This document shows, one piece after another, positions 1-9,921 of a stretch of 64,000 nt of DNA. Below the pieces are notes generated by a model. It searched no databases and had not been told where the DNA came from. It saw nothing but the letters and a program-made list of their open reading frames with translations. How positions within the stretch are numbered: position 1 is the stretch's first letter; each line of letters begins with the position of its first letter. Both the position numbers and the translations under genes were made by a program. Source of the stretch: Pseudomonas fluorescens (GTDB lineage Bacteria > Pseudomonadota > Gammaproteobacteria > Pseudomonadales > Pseudomonadaceae); NCBI RefSeq assembly GCF_902497855.1, contig NZ_CABVHU010000014.1:147326-211325 (forward strand), written 5' to 3'.

Positions 1-1608
1 CAGTGCCTCCAGGCAGAAGCCGGGGCCATTGTCGCGAATGTATAGAGTGACGCCATCGGCGGTGGATTGGGCACTCAACCAGAGTTTACGCGGCGGACCT
101 TTTTCCGTCAGGGCATCGAGGGCATTGGCCAATAGATTGCCCAGCACCTGGCGCAGACGGGTTTCCCCGGCCTCGACCCACAGGGTGGCGGCCGGCAAAT
201 CGCGGATCAGTTCGACTTCCATGCTGCGTCGGCGCTTGGCCAGCAGTGCCAGGGCATCGTCCAGCGCCGGTTGCAGGGCGACACTTTCCGGGGCGTGGCG
301 ATCACGCCGGGCGAAGGCGCGCAGGTGAGCAATGATCGAGGCCATGCGCCCGGTCAGTTCGCTGATCAACTTGAGGTTGCCGCGGGCATCGTCGGTGCGC
401 TGGTGGTCCAACAGGACTTCGGCGTTCTCCGCATAACTGCGGATCGCGGCGAGCGGTTGATTGAGTTCGTGGCTGATGCTCGCCGACATCGTGCCCAGCG
501 CCGACAACTTGCCGGCCTGCACCAGATCGTCCTGGGCGCGAACCAGTTCCTGTTGGGCCTGTTCGCGCTCGAGCACTTCCTCTTTCAATCGTCGGTTGAG
601 GCCTTGCAGGTCGCTGGTCCGCTCGGCGACCCGACCTTCCAGTTCGCGCCGGGCCTTGGCTTCGAAAGCGATCCGCTCCAGGTAGTGGCGCCGACGCTGC
701 ATCATCAGGCCGAGCAACAGCATCAACACCAACAGGGTCGCGCCACCGATGGCGACCACGGTGCGCACCGGACGATCGATCAGGGTACGTGGGGCGAGGA
801 TGCTGACGTTCCAACCGGTTTCTTCGATCTGTTGGGTCTGGGTCAGCCAGGCGTCGGGGTTGAGGTTCAACGGTTTTGGATCGCGGGTCGGGTAGGGTTG
901 GATCGCAATGATGGCCTTGCGCTCTTCTTCGCTCAACGGACGGGTCGAGCGGAATCGCCACTCAGGCCGTGAAGTGAGAATGACCACACCGTTATGGTCC
1001 GTCAGCAGCAGTTGTTCCGGGGTTTTGCCCCAGAGGCTTTCGGTGTGGTCCAGGTCGACCTTGACCACCAGCACGCCGAGGATTTTCTCGCGATCGCGCA
1101 CTGGCGCGGCGAAGAAGTAACCGCGCTTGGCCGACGTGGTGCCCAACCCGAAAAAGCGTCCGAGCCGTCCAGCCATGGCTTCGCTGAAGTAGGGCCGGAA
1201 GGAAAAGTTACGCCCGACGAAACTGTCGTGCTTATCCCAATTGGACGCGGCCAACGTCTTGCCCGTGGAGTCCATCAGGTACATGACTTCGGCGCCGGTC
1301 TGGGCGCTGATGTTTTTCAACAGTCGGTTGGCGTTGCCCTGGGTGATGCTTTCGTCCGGTGCGCCGAGGACGGCTCGCAGGGCCGGCAGCTCACCGAGGA
1401 TCTGCGGCAGTACTTCATAGCGGTGCAGGGTGCCCAGCAGGTTGGCGACGTAGAGATCGAGGGTCTGACGGTTCTGTCCGGCCAATTCGCTGCGGTAATA
1501 GCGCTCGGCCAGATGCTCCAGCGGCCACAGCAATGGCGCCAGGCACAGCGCGAGCAGTGCCAGGCTGCGCCAGCGGGGTCTGCGAGGAAGGGTCGGAGTC
1601 ATGAGCAT
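1..1608 (-). CDS. DctB-type sensor histidine kinase, C-terminus beyond window edge
   Basis: Membrane sensor kinase of a two-component system. The 536 visible codons show an N-terminal membrane segment, a long periplasmic region of the dCache type, a second membrane segment near residues 280-300, a coiled linker, the phosphoacceptor box SHELNQPL (His near residue 380) and the start of the HATPase domain (DNGPGF near residue 525), where the window ends. The box and architecture match the DctB/AauS family, which senses C4-dicarboxylates or acidic amino acids and usually pairs with a sigma-54 activator; the partner would lie outside. Two in-frame ATGs (1608 and 1602) exist; 1608 has AGG at a suitable distance. 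The ligand cannot be told from this sequence. Confidence 0.85.
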   Translation of the reverse strand, partial: MLMTPTLPRRPRWRSLALLALCLAPLLWPLEHLAERYYRSELAGQNRQTLDLYVANLLGTLHRYEVLPQILGELPALRAVLGAPDESITQGNANRLLKNISAQTGAEVMYLMDSTGKTLAASNWDKHDSFVGRNFSFRPYFSEAMAGRLGRFFGLGTTSAKRGYFFAAPVRDREKILGVLVVKVDLDHTESLWGKTPEQLLLTDHNGVVILTSRPEWRFRSTRPLSEEERKAIIAIQPYPTRDPKPLNLNPDAWLTQTQQIEETGWNVSILAPRTLIDRPVRTVVAIGGATLLVLMLLLGLMMQRRRHYLERIAFEAKARRELEGRVAERTSDLQGLNRRLKEEVLEREQAQQELVRAQDDLVQAGKLSALGTMSASISHELNQPLAAIRSYAENAEVLLDHQRTDDARGNLKLISELTGRMASIIAHLRAFARRDRHAPESVALQPALDDALALLAKRRRSMEVELIRDLPAATLWVEAGETRLRQVLGNLLANALDALTEKGPPRKLWLSAQSTADGVTLYIRDNGPGFCLEAL

Positions 1609-1733
1609 CGAACGCCTGTGGGTACAGGCGCATTATGCCTAGGCTTGCGGGCGCAGTCTGCGCGCCGTGGGGGTTGCGTATCGTCCCCGGCAGTGGCGAT
1701 ATAAGCGCCTAATAAAATTTCAGGGGTCGTTGT

Positions 1734-4646
1734 ATGCCGCTCGCCACGTTGATTCATCGCGCCAGTCTGCCCGCTCCGCAAGTGTCGATGGCGCAAGCCC
1801 TGCAGCTGCTAGAAGGGCATTATGGGCTGAGCGGCAGGTTGCAGGCCCTCGGCAGCCAGCAGGACCTCAACTATCGCGTTGACAGTGACCGAGGGCAATT
1901 CGTCCTGAAAATCTGCCGTGGCGATTATTCGGCGCTGGAGCTGCAAGCCCAGCATGCAGGGCTCAGGCATCTGGCTGAACATGCCGGGGTGCAGGTGCCA
2001 CGGGTGATCCCTGCGCACAATGGTGCAGACCTGCTGACCCTGGACGTCGGTGGCCAATCGGTGCATGTGCGCCTGCTCGATTACATCGAAGGCCAGTCAC
2101 TCACGCACCTGGATCACCTGCCCGGTTCAGTGGTGGCCGGGTTCGGTCGACTGTGTGGTGAAATGGATCTGGCACTGGCCGGCTTCGATCATCCGGGCCT
2201 CGAACGTACGCTGCAATGGGACGCCCGCCATGCCAACGCGTTAATCGCCCATCTGCTGCCAATCATCAAGGACGATCAGCAACGCGCGCTGATCGCCGAC
2301 GTGGCCGAACGTGCCGAGCGCCATTTGCAGCCGCTTGTGGATAAGTTGCCGGTGCAGGCCATCCACATGGACATTACCGACGACAACGTGGTCTGGCAGC
2401 GTGATTCGCAACGCCAATGGCAATTGCAGGGGGTGATCGATTTCGGCGACCTGGTTCGCACCTGGCGCATCACCGATCTGTCGGTGACGTGCGCGGCGTT
2501 GTTGCATCACGCCGGTGGCGATCCTTTCTACATCTTGCCGGCGGTCCAGGCTTATCACGCACTCAACCCGTTGCAGCCTGCAGAGCTGCTGGCGCTCTGG
2601 CCGCTGATTGTCGCGCGGGCGGCGGTGCTGGTGCTCAGCGGCGAGCAGCAGGTCAGCATCGATCCTGATAACGAATACAGTCGCGACAACCTGACCCATG
2701 AGTGGGAAATCTTCCGCGTTGCCACCTCGGTGCCGTTGGCGTTGATGGAGGCGGCGATTCTTGCCGCGGTCGGTCAGGGCCTGCCGACCATCGACACCGA
2801 AGGTTTTGCACCGCTGCTGCCGGGTCTGGTGGGTCGTGAGTTTGCCTTGATCGATTTGGGCGTGCTCAGCCCGCATTTCGACGCGGGTAACTGGGAGCAG
2901 GCAGGAATCGACCAGCGTCTGTTGGCCGAAGCGGCTGCGACTCACGGTCTGGCGGCCAGCCGTTATGGGCAATACCGGCTGTCTCGTACCCGGCCGGACA
3001 GTGCCATTGAACCGGACACGTTCCCGCTGCACGTCGAGTTGCAAGTGCCCCATGGCACGGCTGTGGAATCGCCGTTTGCCGGTGTGGTGCATCAGCCGGC
3101 GCCCAATCTGTTGCAACTGGACGGCCCGCAATTGAGCGTGCGCTTATGGGGCGTGACGCCGTCGCTGCTCACAGGCGCGGCGCTGGTCAAAGGCCAGGTG
3201 CTGGGTTCGGTCAGCGGGCTGTTGGTGGTGCAGTTGTGCCGAGGCACATCGTTCGATGCGCCGCTGTTTTGCACGCCATCGCGCGCCGCTGCCTGGCAAG
3301 CGTTGTGCCCGTCGCCGGCGGCGTTGCTGGGGCTGGCCTGCGATGTACAAGAGGAGCTCGACTCGGCGACATTGCTGGCGCGCCGCGACGCCAGTTTCGC
3401 CCGCACGCAAAAACATTATTACATCGACCCGCCGCGCATCGAACGCGGCTGGCGCAATCACCTGATCGACATGCAGGGCCGGTCTTACCTCGACATGCTC
3501 AACAACGTCGCGGTGCTGGGCCATGGTCACCCGCGCATGGCCGCGGTCGCCAGCCGTCAGTGGTCGCTGCTCAACACCAACTCGCGGTTCAACTACGCGG
3601 CGATCGCCGAGTTCTCCGAACGCTTGCTGAAGTTGTCGCCGGACTCCATGGACCGCGTCTTCCTGGTCAACAGCGGCAGCGAGGCCAACGACCTGGCGAT
3701 TCGCCTGGCGTGGGCCTACAGCGGCGGGCGCGACATGCTCAGCGTGCTGGAGGCCTATCACGGCTGGACAGTGGGCGCGGACGCGGTCTCGACCTCGATC
3801 GCCGACAACCCCCGGGCGTTGAGCAGCCGCCCGGACTGGGTACATCCGGTGACCGCGCCGAACACCTATCGCGGCGAATTCCGCGGCGCCGGCAGCACAC
3901 CGGACTACGTTCGCAGCGTCGAACACAACCTGGCAAAAATCGCCGGCCAGAACCGTCAGCTCGCCGGTTTCATCTGCGAACCGGTGTATGGCAACGCCGG
4001 CGGTATCTCGCTGCCGCCGGGCTACCTGAAACAGGTCTACGGGCTGGTTCGCGCCCAGGGCGGCGTGTGCATCGCCGACGAAGTGCAGGTCGGTTACGGG
4101 CGCATGGGCAACTTCTTCTGGGGCTTTGAAGAGCAGGGCGTGGTGCCGGACATCATCACCATGGCCAAGGGCATGGGTAACGGCCAGCCGCTGGGCGCAG
4201 TCATCACCCGCAGGGAGATCGCCGAAGCGCTGGAGGCCGAGGGTTACTTCTTCTCGTCAGCTGGCGGTAGCCCGGTCAGTTGCCAGATCGGCATGGCGGT
4301 GCTGGATGTGATGGAAGAAGAAAAGCTGTGGGAAAACGCGCAGGTCGTGGGCGGGTATTTCAAGCAGCGCCTGGAGGCGCTGATCGATAGTCATCCGCTG
4401 GTGGGCGCGGTGCATGGTTCCGGCTTTTACCTGGGCGTCGAGCTGATTCGCAACCGTGAAACCCTGGAACCGGCGACCGAAGAAACCACCGCGCTGTGTG
4501 ATCGACTTCGGGAGCTGGGGATTTTCATGCAGCCGACGGGTGATTACCTGAACATCCTCAAAATCAAACCGCCGATGGTCACCTCGCGCCAGAGTGTGGA
4601 TTTCTTCGTCGACATGTTGGCGAAGGTGCTAGCGGAAGGTCTGTAA
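1734..4646 (+). CDS. Three-domain APH kinase / M23-like / class III aminotransferase (phospho-lyase type) fusion
   Basis: A 970-residue fusion. Residues ~1-350 are an aminoglycoside-phosphotransferase-like kinase with the catalytic HMDITDDN motif (H211, D213, N218). Residues ~400-520 are beta-rich and resemble an M23/lipoyl-like fold but show no recognisable zinc-binding HxxxD and HxH set, so probably structural. Residues ~540-970 are a fold-type I PLP enzyme with the Schiff-base lysine in TMAKGMGNG (K812). The kinase plus class III combination mirrors the animal pair hydroxylysine kinase (AGPHD1) and ethanolamine-phosphate or phosphohydroxylysine phospho-lyase (AGXT2L). A phosphorylate-then-eliminate role on an amino alcohol is therefore inferred. 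It is divergent from the kinase gene and upstream of aguB, separated by a REP. The ATG follows a weak purine stretch. Confidence 0.85.
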   Translation: MPLATLIHRASLPAPQVSMAQALQLLEGHYGLSGRLQALGSQQDLNYRVDSDRGQFVLKICRGDYSALELQAQHAGLRHLAEHAGVQVPRVIPAHNGADLLTLDVGGQSVHVRLLDYIEGQSLTHLDHLPGSVVAGFGRLCGEMDLALAGFDHPGLERTLQWDARHANALIAHLLPIIKDDQQRALIADVAERAERHLQPLVDKLPVQAIHMDITDDNVVWQRDSQRQWQLQGVIDFGDLVRTWRITDLSVTCAALLHHAGGDPFYILPAVQAYHALNPLQPAELLALWPLIVARAAVLVLSGEQQVSIDPDNEYSRDNLTHEWEIFRVATSVPLALMEAAILAAVGQGLPTIDTEGFAPLLPGLVGREFALIDLGVLSPHFDAGNWEQAGIDQRLLAEAAATHGLAASRYGQYRLSRTRPDSAIEPDTFPLHVELQVPHGTAVESPFAGVVHQPAPNLLQLDGPQLSVRLWGVTPSLLTGAALVKGQVLGSVSGLLVVQLCRGTSFDAPLFCTPSRAAAWQALCPSPAALLGLACDVQEELDSATLLARRDASFARTQKHYYIDPPRIERGWRNHLIDMQGRSYLDMLNNVAVLGHGHPRMAAVASRQWSLLNTNSRFNYAAIAEFSERLLKLSPDSMDRVFLVNSGSEANDLAIRLAWAYSGGRDMLSVLEAYHGWTVGADAVSTSIADNPRALSSRPDWVHPVTAPNTYRGEFRGAGSTPDYVRSVEHNLAKIAGQNRQLAGFICEPVYGNAGGISLPPGYLKQVYGLVRAQGGVCIADEVQVGYGRMGNFFWGFEEQGVVPDIITMAKGMGNGQPLGAVITRREIAEALEAEGYFFSSAGGSPVSCQIGMAVLDVMEEEKLWENAQVVGGYFKQRLEALIDSHPLVGAVHGSGFYLGVELIRNRETLEPATEETTALCDRLRELGIFMQPTGDYLNILKIKPPMVTSRQSVDFFVDMLAKVLAEGL

Positions 4647-4655
4647 ACACCTGAC

Positions 4656-4760
4656 CCCTGTAGGAGCTGGCTTGCCAGCGAAAAACGCCAAGGCACCGCG
4701 TTTAAGCAGAAAACACGCGTTATCGTTGACGGCCATCGCGAGCAAGCTCGCTCCTACAGG
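4656..4760. repeat. REP-type inverted repeat (BIME-like)
   Basis: Two outward-facing copies of the Pseudomonas REP core, beginning CCTGTAGGAGCTGGCTTGCC and ending GCTCGCTCCTACAGG, enclose about 65 bp. The element fills the gap after the fusion aminotransferase gene. A short open frame over it is non-coding. Confidence 0.85.
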
Positions 4761-4772
4761 GAGTGTAAATCT

Positions 4773-4847
4773 CGATTATTATCGGTTTTTTTTCCTGGGA
4801 ATACGACGGAAGGAAGTGATACTGCTTCTAAAGCCGATATTTATCGG
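4773..4847. promoter_or_regulatory. Two similar palindromes upstream of aguB, candidate operator
   Basis: CGATTATTATCGG at 4773-4785 and CCGATATTTATCGG at 4834-4847 are related near-perfect palindromes about 61 bp apart, 110-185 bp before the aguB start. Paired AT-rich palindromes suit a dimeric repressor or activator of the agu operon. No agu regulator gene lies nearby, so the binding protein is unknown. Confidence 0.35.
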
Positions 4848-4957
4848 ATATAAAGTCGTCGTCGCCTAGGGTGTGCCTCATCACACCCGGTGCTTCCCAT
4901 TTTTGTCATCGGTCGACGCCACACTCGACCCTCAAGCACTTGCTCAGGAGCCGATTC

Positions 4958-5836
<879 letters not shown>

Positions 5837-5841
5837 TCGCC

Positions 5842-6948
5842 ATGACCACTTTGAACAGCACCCCTCGCGCTGATGGCTTTTACATGCCGGCCGAATGGGC
5901 GCCACACACCCAGACCTGGATGATCTGGCCCGAGCGCCCGGACAACTGGCGCCTGGGCGGCAAACCGGCGCAAGCAGCGCACGTGGCGGTTGCAAGAGCC
6001 ATCGCCCGGTTCGAGCCGGTGACCGTGGCGGTATCCGCCGGTCAGTACGAAAACGCTCGCACCCGTCTCGACGTGCCGAATATTCGCGTAGTTGAAATGT
6101 CCAGTGATGACGCCTGGGTCCGCGACACCGGCCCGACGTTCGTGATCAATAACAGTGGCGAAGTCCGTGGTGTGAATTGGGACTTCAACGCCTGGGGCGG
6201 TTTTGACGGTGGTCTGTATTCGCCATGGAATCGCGATTCGCAGGTCGGCGGCAAGATCCTCGAGATCGAACGTAGCCCGCGCTACCGCACCGAGGGCTTC
6301 GTGCTCGAAGGCGGCTCGATTCACGTCGATGGCGAAGGCACGCTGATCACCACTGAAGAATGCCTGCTCAACCGCAATCGCAATCCGCACCTGAACCGGG
6401 CAGAAATAGAAGCGCAGCTCAGCGCGAATCTGGCTGTGGATAAAATCATCTGGCTGCCGGACGGGTTGTTCAACGACGAAACCGATGGTCATGTGGATAA
6501 CTTCTGCTGCTATGTGCGCCCGGGTGAAGTGCTGTTGGCCTGGACCGATGATCCGCAAGACCCGAACTACCCGCGTTGCCAGGCCGCCATGAAAGTGCTG
6601 CAAGGCAGCACCGACGCCAAGGGTCGCCCCTTCACGGTGCACAAGATGCCGATTCCGGGGCCGCTGTATGCGACCGAAGAAGAGTGCGCGGGTGTCGATC
6701 CGGTGGACGGCACTCAGGAACGCAATCCGACGGTGCGTCTGGCCGGTTCCTACGTGAACTTCCTGATCGTCAACGGTGGCATCATCGCGCCAAGTTTCGA
6801 CGATCCGTTGGACGGTCCGGCAAAAGAGATTTTGCAGGCGCTGTTCCCGCAGCACGAAGTGGTGATGGTACCGGGGCGCGAACTGTTACTGGGTGGCGGC
6901 AATATCCATTGCCTTACCCAACAACAGCCTGCGCCACACCAGGAGTGA
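5842..6948 (+). CDS. aguA: Agmatine deiminase
   Basis: Converts agmatine to N-carbamoylputrescine and ammonia. The 368-residue pentein-fold enzyme carries the catalytic cysteine in GGGNIHC near the C-terminus and the conserved DAWVRDTGPTF and DGHVDNFCCY segments that hold the acidic and histidine residues. It starts 5 bp after the aguB stop and ends before a strong terminator. Together with AguB it supplies putrescine or lets agmatine serve as a nitrogen source. The usual repressor gene aguR is not adjacent. Confidence 0.95.
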   Translation: MTTLNSTPRADGFYMPAEWAPHTQTWMIWPERPDNWRLGGKPAQAAHVAVARAIARFEPVTVAVSAGQYENARTRLDVPNIRVVEMSSDDAWVRDTGPTFVINNSGEVRGVNWDFNAWGGFDGGLYSPWNRDSQVGGKILEIERSPRYRTEGFVLEGGSIHVDGEGTLITTEECLLNRNRNPHLNRAEIEAQLSANLAVDKIIWLPDGLFNDETDGHVDNFCCYVRPGEVLLAWTDDPQDPNYPRCQAAMKVLQGSTDAKGRPFTVHKMPIPGPLYATEEECAGVDPVDGTQERNPTVRLAGSYVNFLIVNGGIIAPSFDDPLDGPAKEILQALFPQHEVVMVPGRELLLGGGNIHCLTQQQPAPHQE

Positions 6949-7015
6949 GTGCCGTTGTAACAGCTTGAGTTACCTGCAAAATCGACCCGGCAGGGCTTTC
7001 TCCTCAGCGCCTTGC

Positions 7016-7052
7016 AAAGAGCCCGCAGCCCATCAGGATTGCGGGCTCTTTT
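7016..7052 (+). terminator. Rho-independent terminator of aguBA
   Basis: Stem AAAGAGCCCGCA paired with TGCGGGCTCTTTT, ending in a T-run, 70 bp after the aguA stop. Confidence 0.85.
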
Positions 7053-7081
7053 GTCTCCGCCCGTCGACGATTACGGTACCT

Positions 7082-7097
7082 TGGCACAGCTCTTGTA
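7082..7097 (+). promoter_or_regulatory. Candidate sigma-54 promoter
   Basis: TGGCACA-N4-TTGTA fits the -24/-12 consensus TGGCACG-N4-TTGCW with the invariant GG preserved. One substitution (C to T) lies in the -12 element. It lies about 95 bp before the start of a small gene and just after the aguBA terminator, so it would serve that gene alone. The match is by eye only. Confidence 0.5.
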
Positions 7098-7192
7098 TCA
7101 GTCCTGGTGTCAAGCAGGGAGGGGAGAACTGCGATGTTCTGTCATAAACCTTGGATAAGTTAGCCGCTCACAAACCAGGAGAGAGCGTGGAC

Positions 7193-7405
7193 ATGAACGC
7201 CGAAGTCAATGCAGTGAGCGAGCAGGCGTTGCATCCCCTGGCAGTAGATAGCGAATCGCTCCAGATCCTGGCGCACTGGTTGAAGTCCAATGGAACGCGT
7301 TCGATCGAAGACACTGATCCGCGCCGGACGATGATCGAGCGCTACCCGGCTGGTTTGTTCAGCGAAGCGGAACTGGAAGCGTTGTGGGATGTGATGGAAG
7401 GATAA
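7193..7405 (+). CDS. Small hypothetical protein (70 aa)
   Basis: I do not recognise this family. The protein is acidic, has no membrane segment and ends in a helical SEAELEALWDVMEG. AGGAGAG at 7177-7183 fits the ATG at 7193; the upstream GTG at 7187 would be too close and the frame open from 7151 lacks a ribosome site. It stands alone between a candidate sigma-54 promoter and its own terminator. That layout supports a real, separately controlled gene, perhaps linked to nitrogen or carbon status. Confidence 0.7.
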   Translation: MNAEVNAVSEQALHPLAVDSESLQILAHWLKSNGTRSIEDTDPRRTMIERYPAGLFSEAELEALWDVMEG

Positions 7406-7425
7406 AAGAACAACAAAGGATTGAT

Positions 7426-7457
7426 AAAAGCGCTGCCGGGATGGCGGCGCTTTTTTT
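7426..7457 (+). terminator. Rho-independent terminator
   Basis: AAAAGCGCTGCC paired with GGCGGCGCTTTTTTT, directly after the 70-residue gene. Confidence 0.85.
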
Positions 7458-7489
7458 ATGTGTGCCGAATGTGTGGAAATCACGCAGGC

Positions 7490-7587
7490 CCCCTGTAGGA
7501 GCTGGCTTGCCAGCGAAGGCGTAATAACTTCCAACATCAATGTTGGACGTGATGGCCTCTTCGCTGGCAAGCCAGCTCCTACAGGGG
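7490..7587. repeat. REP-type inverted repeat (BIME-like)
   Basis: The outer arms CCCCTGTAGGAGCTGGCTTG and CAAGCCAGCTCCTACAGGGG are perfectly complementary over at least 20 bp. It sits between the convergent small gene and the TonB receptor gene. Confidence 0.9.
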
Positions 7588-7600
7588 TTTTTGCGGTGCC

Positions 7601-9694
7601 TTAGAAACTATAGGTTCCGGTCACGACCAGGCTACGCGGTGCACCCGGCTGGATCTGCGCCGCACTGGTTGCCGAGGAGTAATAAGTCTTGTCGCTGATA
7701 TTATTCAGCGCCGCTCGCAAATCCCAGTCCTTCTGCCGGAATCCGGCCAGTGCGTCCCAACGGCCATACCCCGGCAGGACGGTGGTGTTGAGGTTGTCGG
7801 CATAACGCTCGCCCACCAGGGTCAAACCGGTCTCGGCGTACCAGCCCATGTCCGGCTTCCAGGTGAGGAACAGGCTGCCATTGCGCTTGGCCACGTTACT
7901 GATGCGTTTACCTTCAAAGCCGTTGTTGTCCTTCTCGACCGTCGCATCCTGCAGGCCCACGCCACCGCGCACATACCAGTTGCCGGCAATCTTGCCGGTG
8001 CCGGTCAGTTCGATCCCGCGGGAACGTTGCAGGCCGGAGAGAAAGGTAATGGTCGGGTCGTTTGGATCGCTGGTGCGGCGGTTGTAGAGCTCCAGTTCGT
8101 AAATCGCCAACGTAGTGCTCAGGCGATCGTCCAGCCAGTCGCTTTTCACCCCGATTTCTTTCTGCTTGGTCAGCTCGGGACTCAGGTCGTTACTGTTGCC
8201 GGCCGCACCAGGGGTGATGCCGATCAGACCGCCGCCGACCGGGGAAAAGGTCTTGGTCCAGGAGGCGTAGAAGGAATGATTCTGCAGCGGCGTCCAGACC
8301 AGTCCTACGCGCGGGCTGGTGCTGTGGCTGTCACGGTCCTCGGAAATACCCCGCAGCTTGTTGGTCGACTCGATGTCGAAGGTGTCGTAGCGCAGACCGG
8401 CCAGCAATTGCCATTGATCGTTCAGGCGCAGTTGATCCTGCACGTACACCGCACGGCTCTCGACTTCGGTGTGGTTGTCGCTGGATACCTGCATACGCCC
8501 GGTGTGGCGCAGGTCGCGGTTGGGCGGGTCGAGATCCAGCGACGGCACCGGCTGGCTGCCAGGCCCGGTAGTGGCGGCGGTGTACAACGTCGGGTCACGG
8601 CGCTGACTGCCGATTTCGATGCCGGTCAACAGGCGATGTTCCAGGCCGAAGGTATCGAAACCGCCTTCCAGTTCAACGTTGTTGTAGACGTTGCGGGTGG
8701 TCAGATCCTGTTGCCAATGCTGGCGCGTGACCCGGTTGGTCGCCGGGGTATAGCCGGTCAGATAGGTGTTGTCGAAATCGCTGTCGAGCTTGAACACGCC
8801 CAGGGTGTGGCGCAGCTGCCAGTTGTCGCTGAGTTCATAGCTGAGTTTCGAACGCAGGGATTGCGACTTGTCATCGATGAAATCGTGCTCGTTGCCGTAG
8901 GTCGTATCCCGATCCACGTCCGCCGGGCGTCCGTTGACACCAGGGATGCCGCGATCCGGCGTCCGGTTGTAGCGGCTGTACTCGTACTGCACCAACCAGT
9001 TGAGGTCGGGCGTCAGTTGCCAGCTCATCGATGGCGCGAACAGCTGACGGTTGCCACTGACGCCATCGCGGAAGCTGTTCTGGTCCATGTTACCCATGTT
9101 CAATCGCAGGCTGATGTTCTCGCCGGGGTCGGTGCTGAGGTCCGCATACAGACTGCGCAGGTCGTCGCTGCCGCCTTGGGCTTCAACGGTCGAACGGCGG
9201 CCGAACTCCGGCAGTTTGCTTACCCGGTTGACGATCCCGCCCTGGCTGCCACGGCCATACAGCACGGCGGCCGGGCCTTTGAGGACTTCAATGCGTTCGA
9301 TGTTATGCAAGTCGCGCATGTATTGGCTGTCGTCACGAATGCCGTCGAGGTAGAAATCGTTGCTGGCGTCGAAGCCGCGGATGCGCAGGCTGTCGAAGCG
9401 GGTGTCCGCACCGCTGCTGACGTTGGGCATGCCACTCAACGCAGTGCCGAGATCGTTGGTGCCGTAGTCCACGACGTTCGCGGTTTTAATCGAGTCGATG
9501 GCTTGTGGCACGTAACGTACCGGCGTAGCGGTACGGGTTGCGGTACTGGTTTCTATCACCCGTGGGTCATCGGCTTCAGCTTCGGCGCTGATGGATGTGG
9601 CAGGCAGGGTGGTAGGAGCGGCGTAAGAAAAACTGGCAGACAGCAAAGCCGAGAGCCCAAGGCTGAAGGGCGCGAGACGAAAGGGGGCAGGCAT
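7601..9694 (-). CDS. TonB-dependent siderophore receptor
   Basis: Outer-membrane ferric-siderophore importer of 697 residues. It has a signal peptide (about 25 residues ending SYA), a plug domain with RIRGFDASNDFYLDGIRDD and VLKGPAAVLYGRGSQGG, then a 22-strand-type barrel ending in the terminal aromatic VVTGTYSF. No N-terminal signalling extension is present, so it is not an FpvA/FecA-type transducer. The plug signature resembles the catecholate/hydroxamate receptor group (Fiu-like), but the ligand is not assignable. A Fur-box-like sequence lies about 50 bp upstream. The gene is monocistronic. Confidence 0.9.
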   Translation of the reverse strand: MPAPFRLAPFSLGLSALLSASFSYAAPTTLPATSISAEAEADDPRVIETSTATRTATPVRYVPQAIDSIKTANVVDYGTNDLGTALSGMPNVSSGADTRFDSLRIRGFDASNDFYLDGIRDDSQYMRDLHNIERIEVLKGPAAVLYGRGSQGGIVNRVSKLPEFGRRSTVEAQGGSDDLRSLYADLSTDPGENISLRLNMGNMDQNSFRDGVSGNRQLFAPSMSWQLTPDLNWLVQYEYSRYNRTPDRGIPGVNGRPADVDRDTTYGNEHDFIDDKSQSLRSKLSYELSDNWQLRHTLGVFKLDSDFDNTYLTGYTPATNRVTRQHWQQDLTTRNVYNNVELEGGFDTFGLEHRLLTGIEIGSQRRDPTLYTAATTGPGSQPVPSLDLDPPNRDLRHTGRMQVSSDNHTEVESRAVYVQDQLRLNDQWQLLAGLRYDTFDIESTNKLRGISEDRDSHSTSPRVGLVWTPLQNHSFYASWTKTFSPVGGGLIGITPGAAGNSNDLSPELTKQKEIGVKSDWLDDRLSTTLAIYELELYNRRTSDPNDPTITFLSGLQRSRGIELTGTGKIAGNWYVRGGVGLQDATVEKDNNGFEGKRISNVAKRNGSLFLTWKPDMGWYAETGLTLVGERYADNLNTTVLPGYGRWDALAGFRQKDWDLRAALNNISDKTYYSSATSAAQIQPGAPRSLVVTGTYSF

Positions 9695-9741
9695 TTAAGG
9701 ACGCATCCGTAGGATTTTTCAGGGGGCAGCGTGTAGAGGGT

Positions 9742-9760
9742 GCAAATGATAATGCGTACT
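9742..9760. promoter_or_regulatory. Fur-box-like operator
   Basis: GCAAATGATAATGCGTACT matches the 19-bp Fur consensus at 12 positions, including the core AATGATAAT. It lies 48 bp upstream of the TonB receptor start, so iron repression is expected. Confidence 0.65.
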
Positions 9761-9921
9761 ATTTACTTCCGTAAATTATTCTTGAACGGTCCGGTCGTTT
9801 CATTGTGTCCGTTTGTGTCGATGTCATTACAAACCCGCGATTCGGCAAGTCGCACGATTTCAATCGCAAGACCGCAGCAATTTCTTAGATGATTTCGACA
9901 TATCACAGACGATTCATGAAA

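Noticed and set aside
271..972. Long plus-strand open frame over the sensor kinase
   Set aside because: It is antisense to a minus-strand frame with clear histidine kinase motifs; GC-rich codon bias alone keeps it open.
4672..4869. 65-codon frame after the aminotransferase fusion
   Set aside because: Covers a REP element and has no ribosome site.
8027..9712. 561-codon plus-strand frame
   Set aside because: Antisense shadow of the TonB receptor gene, whose plug and barrel motifs are on the minus strand.
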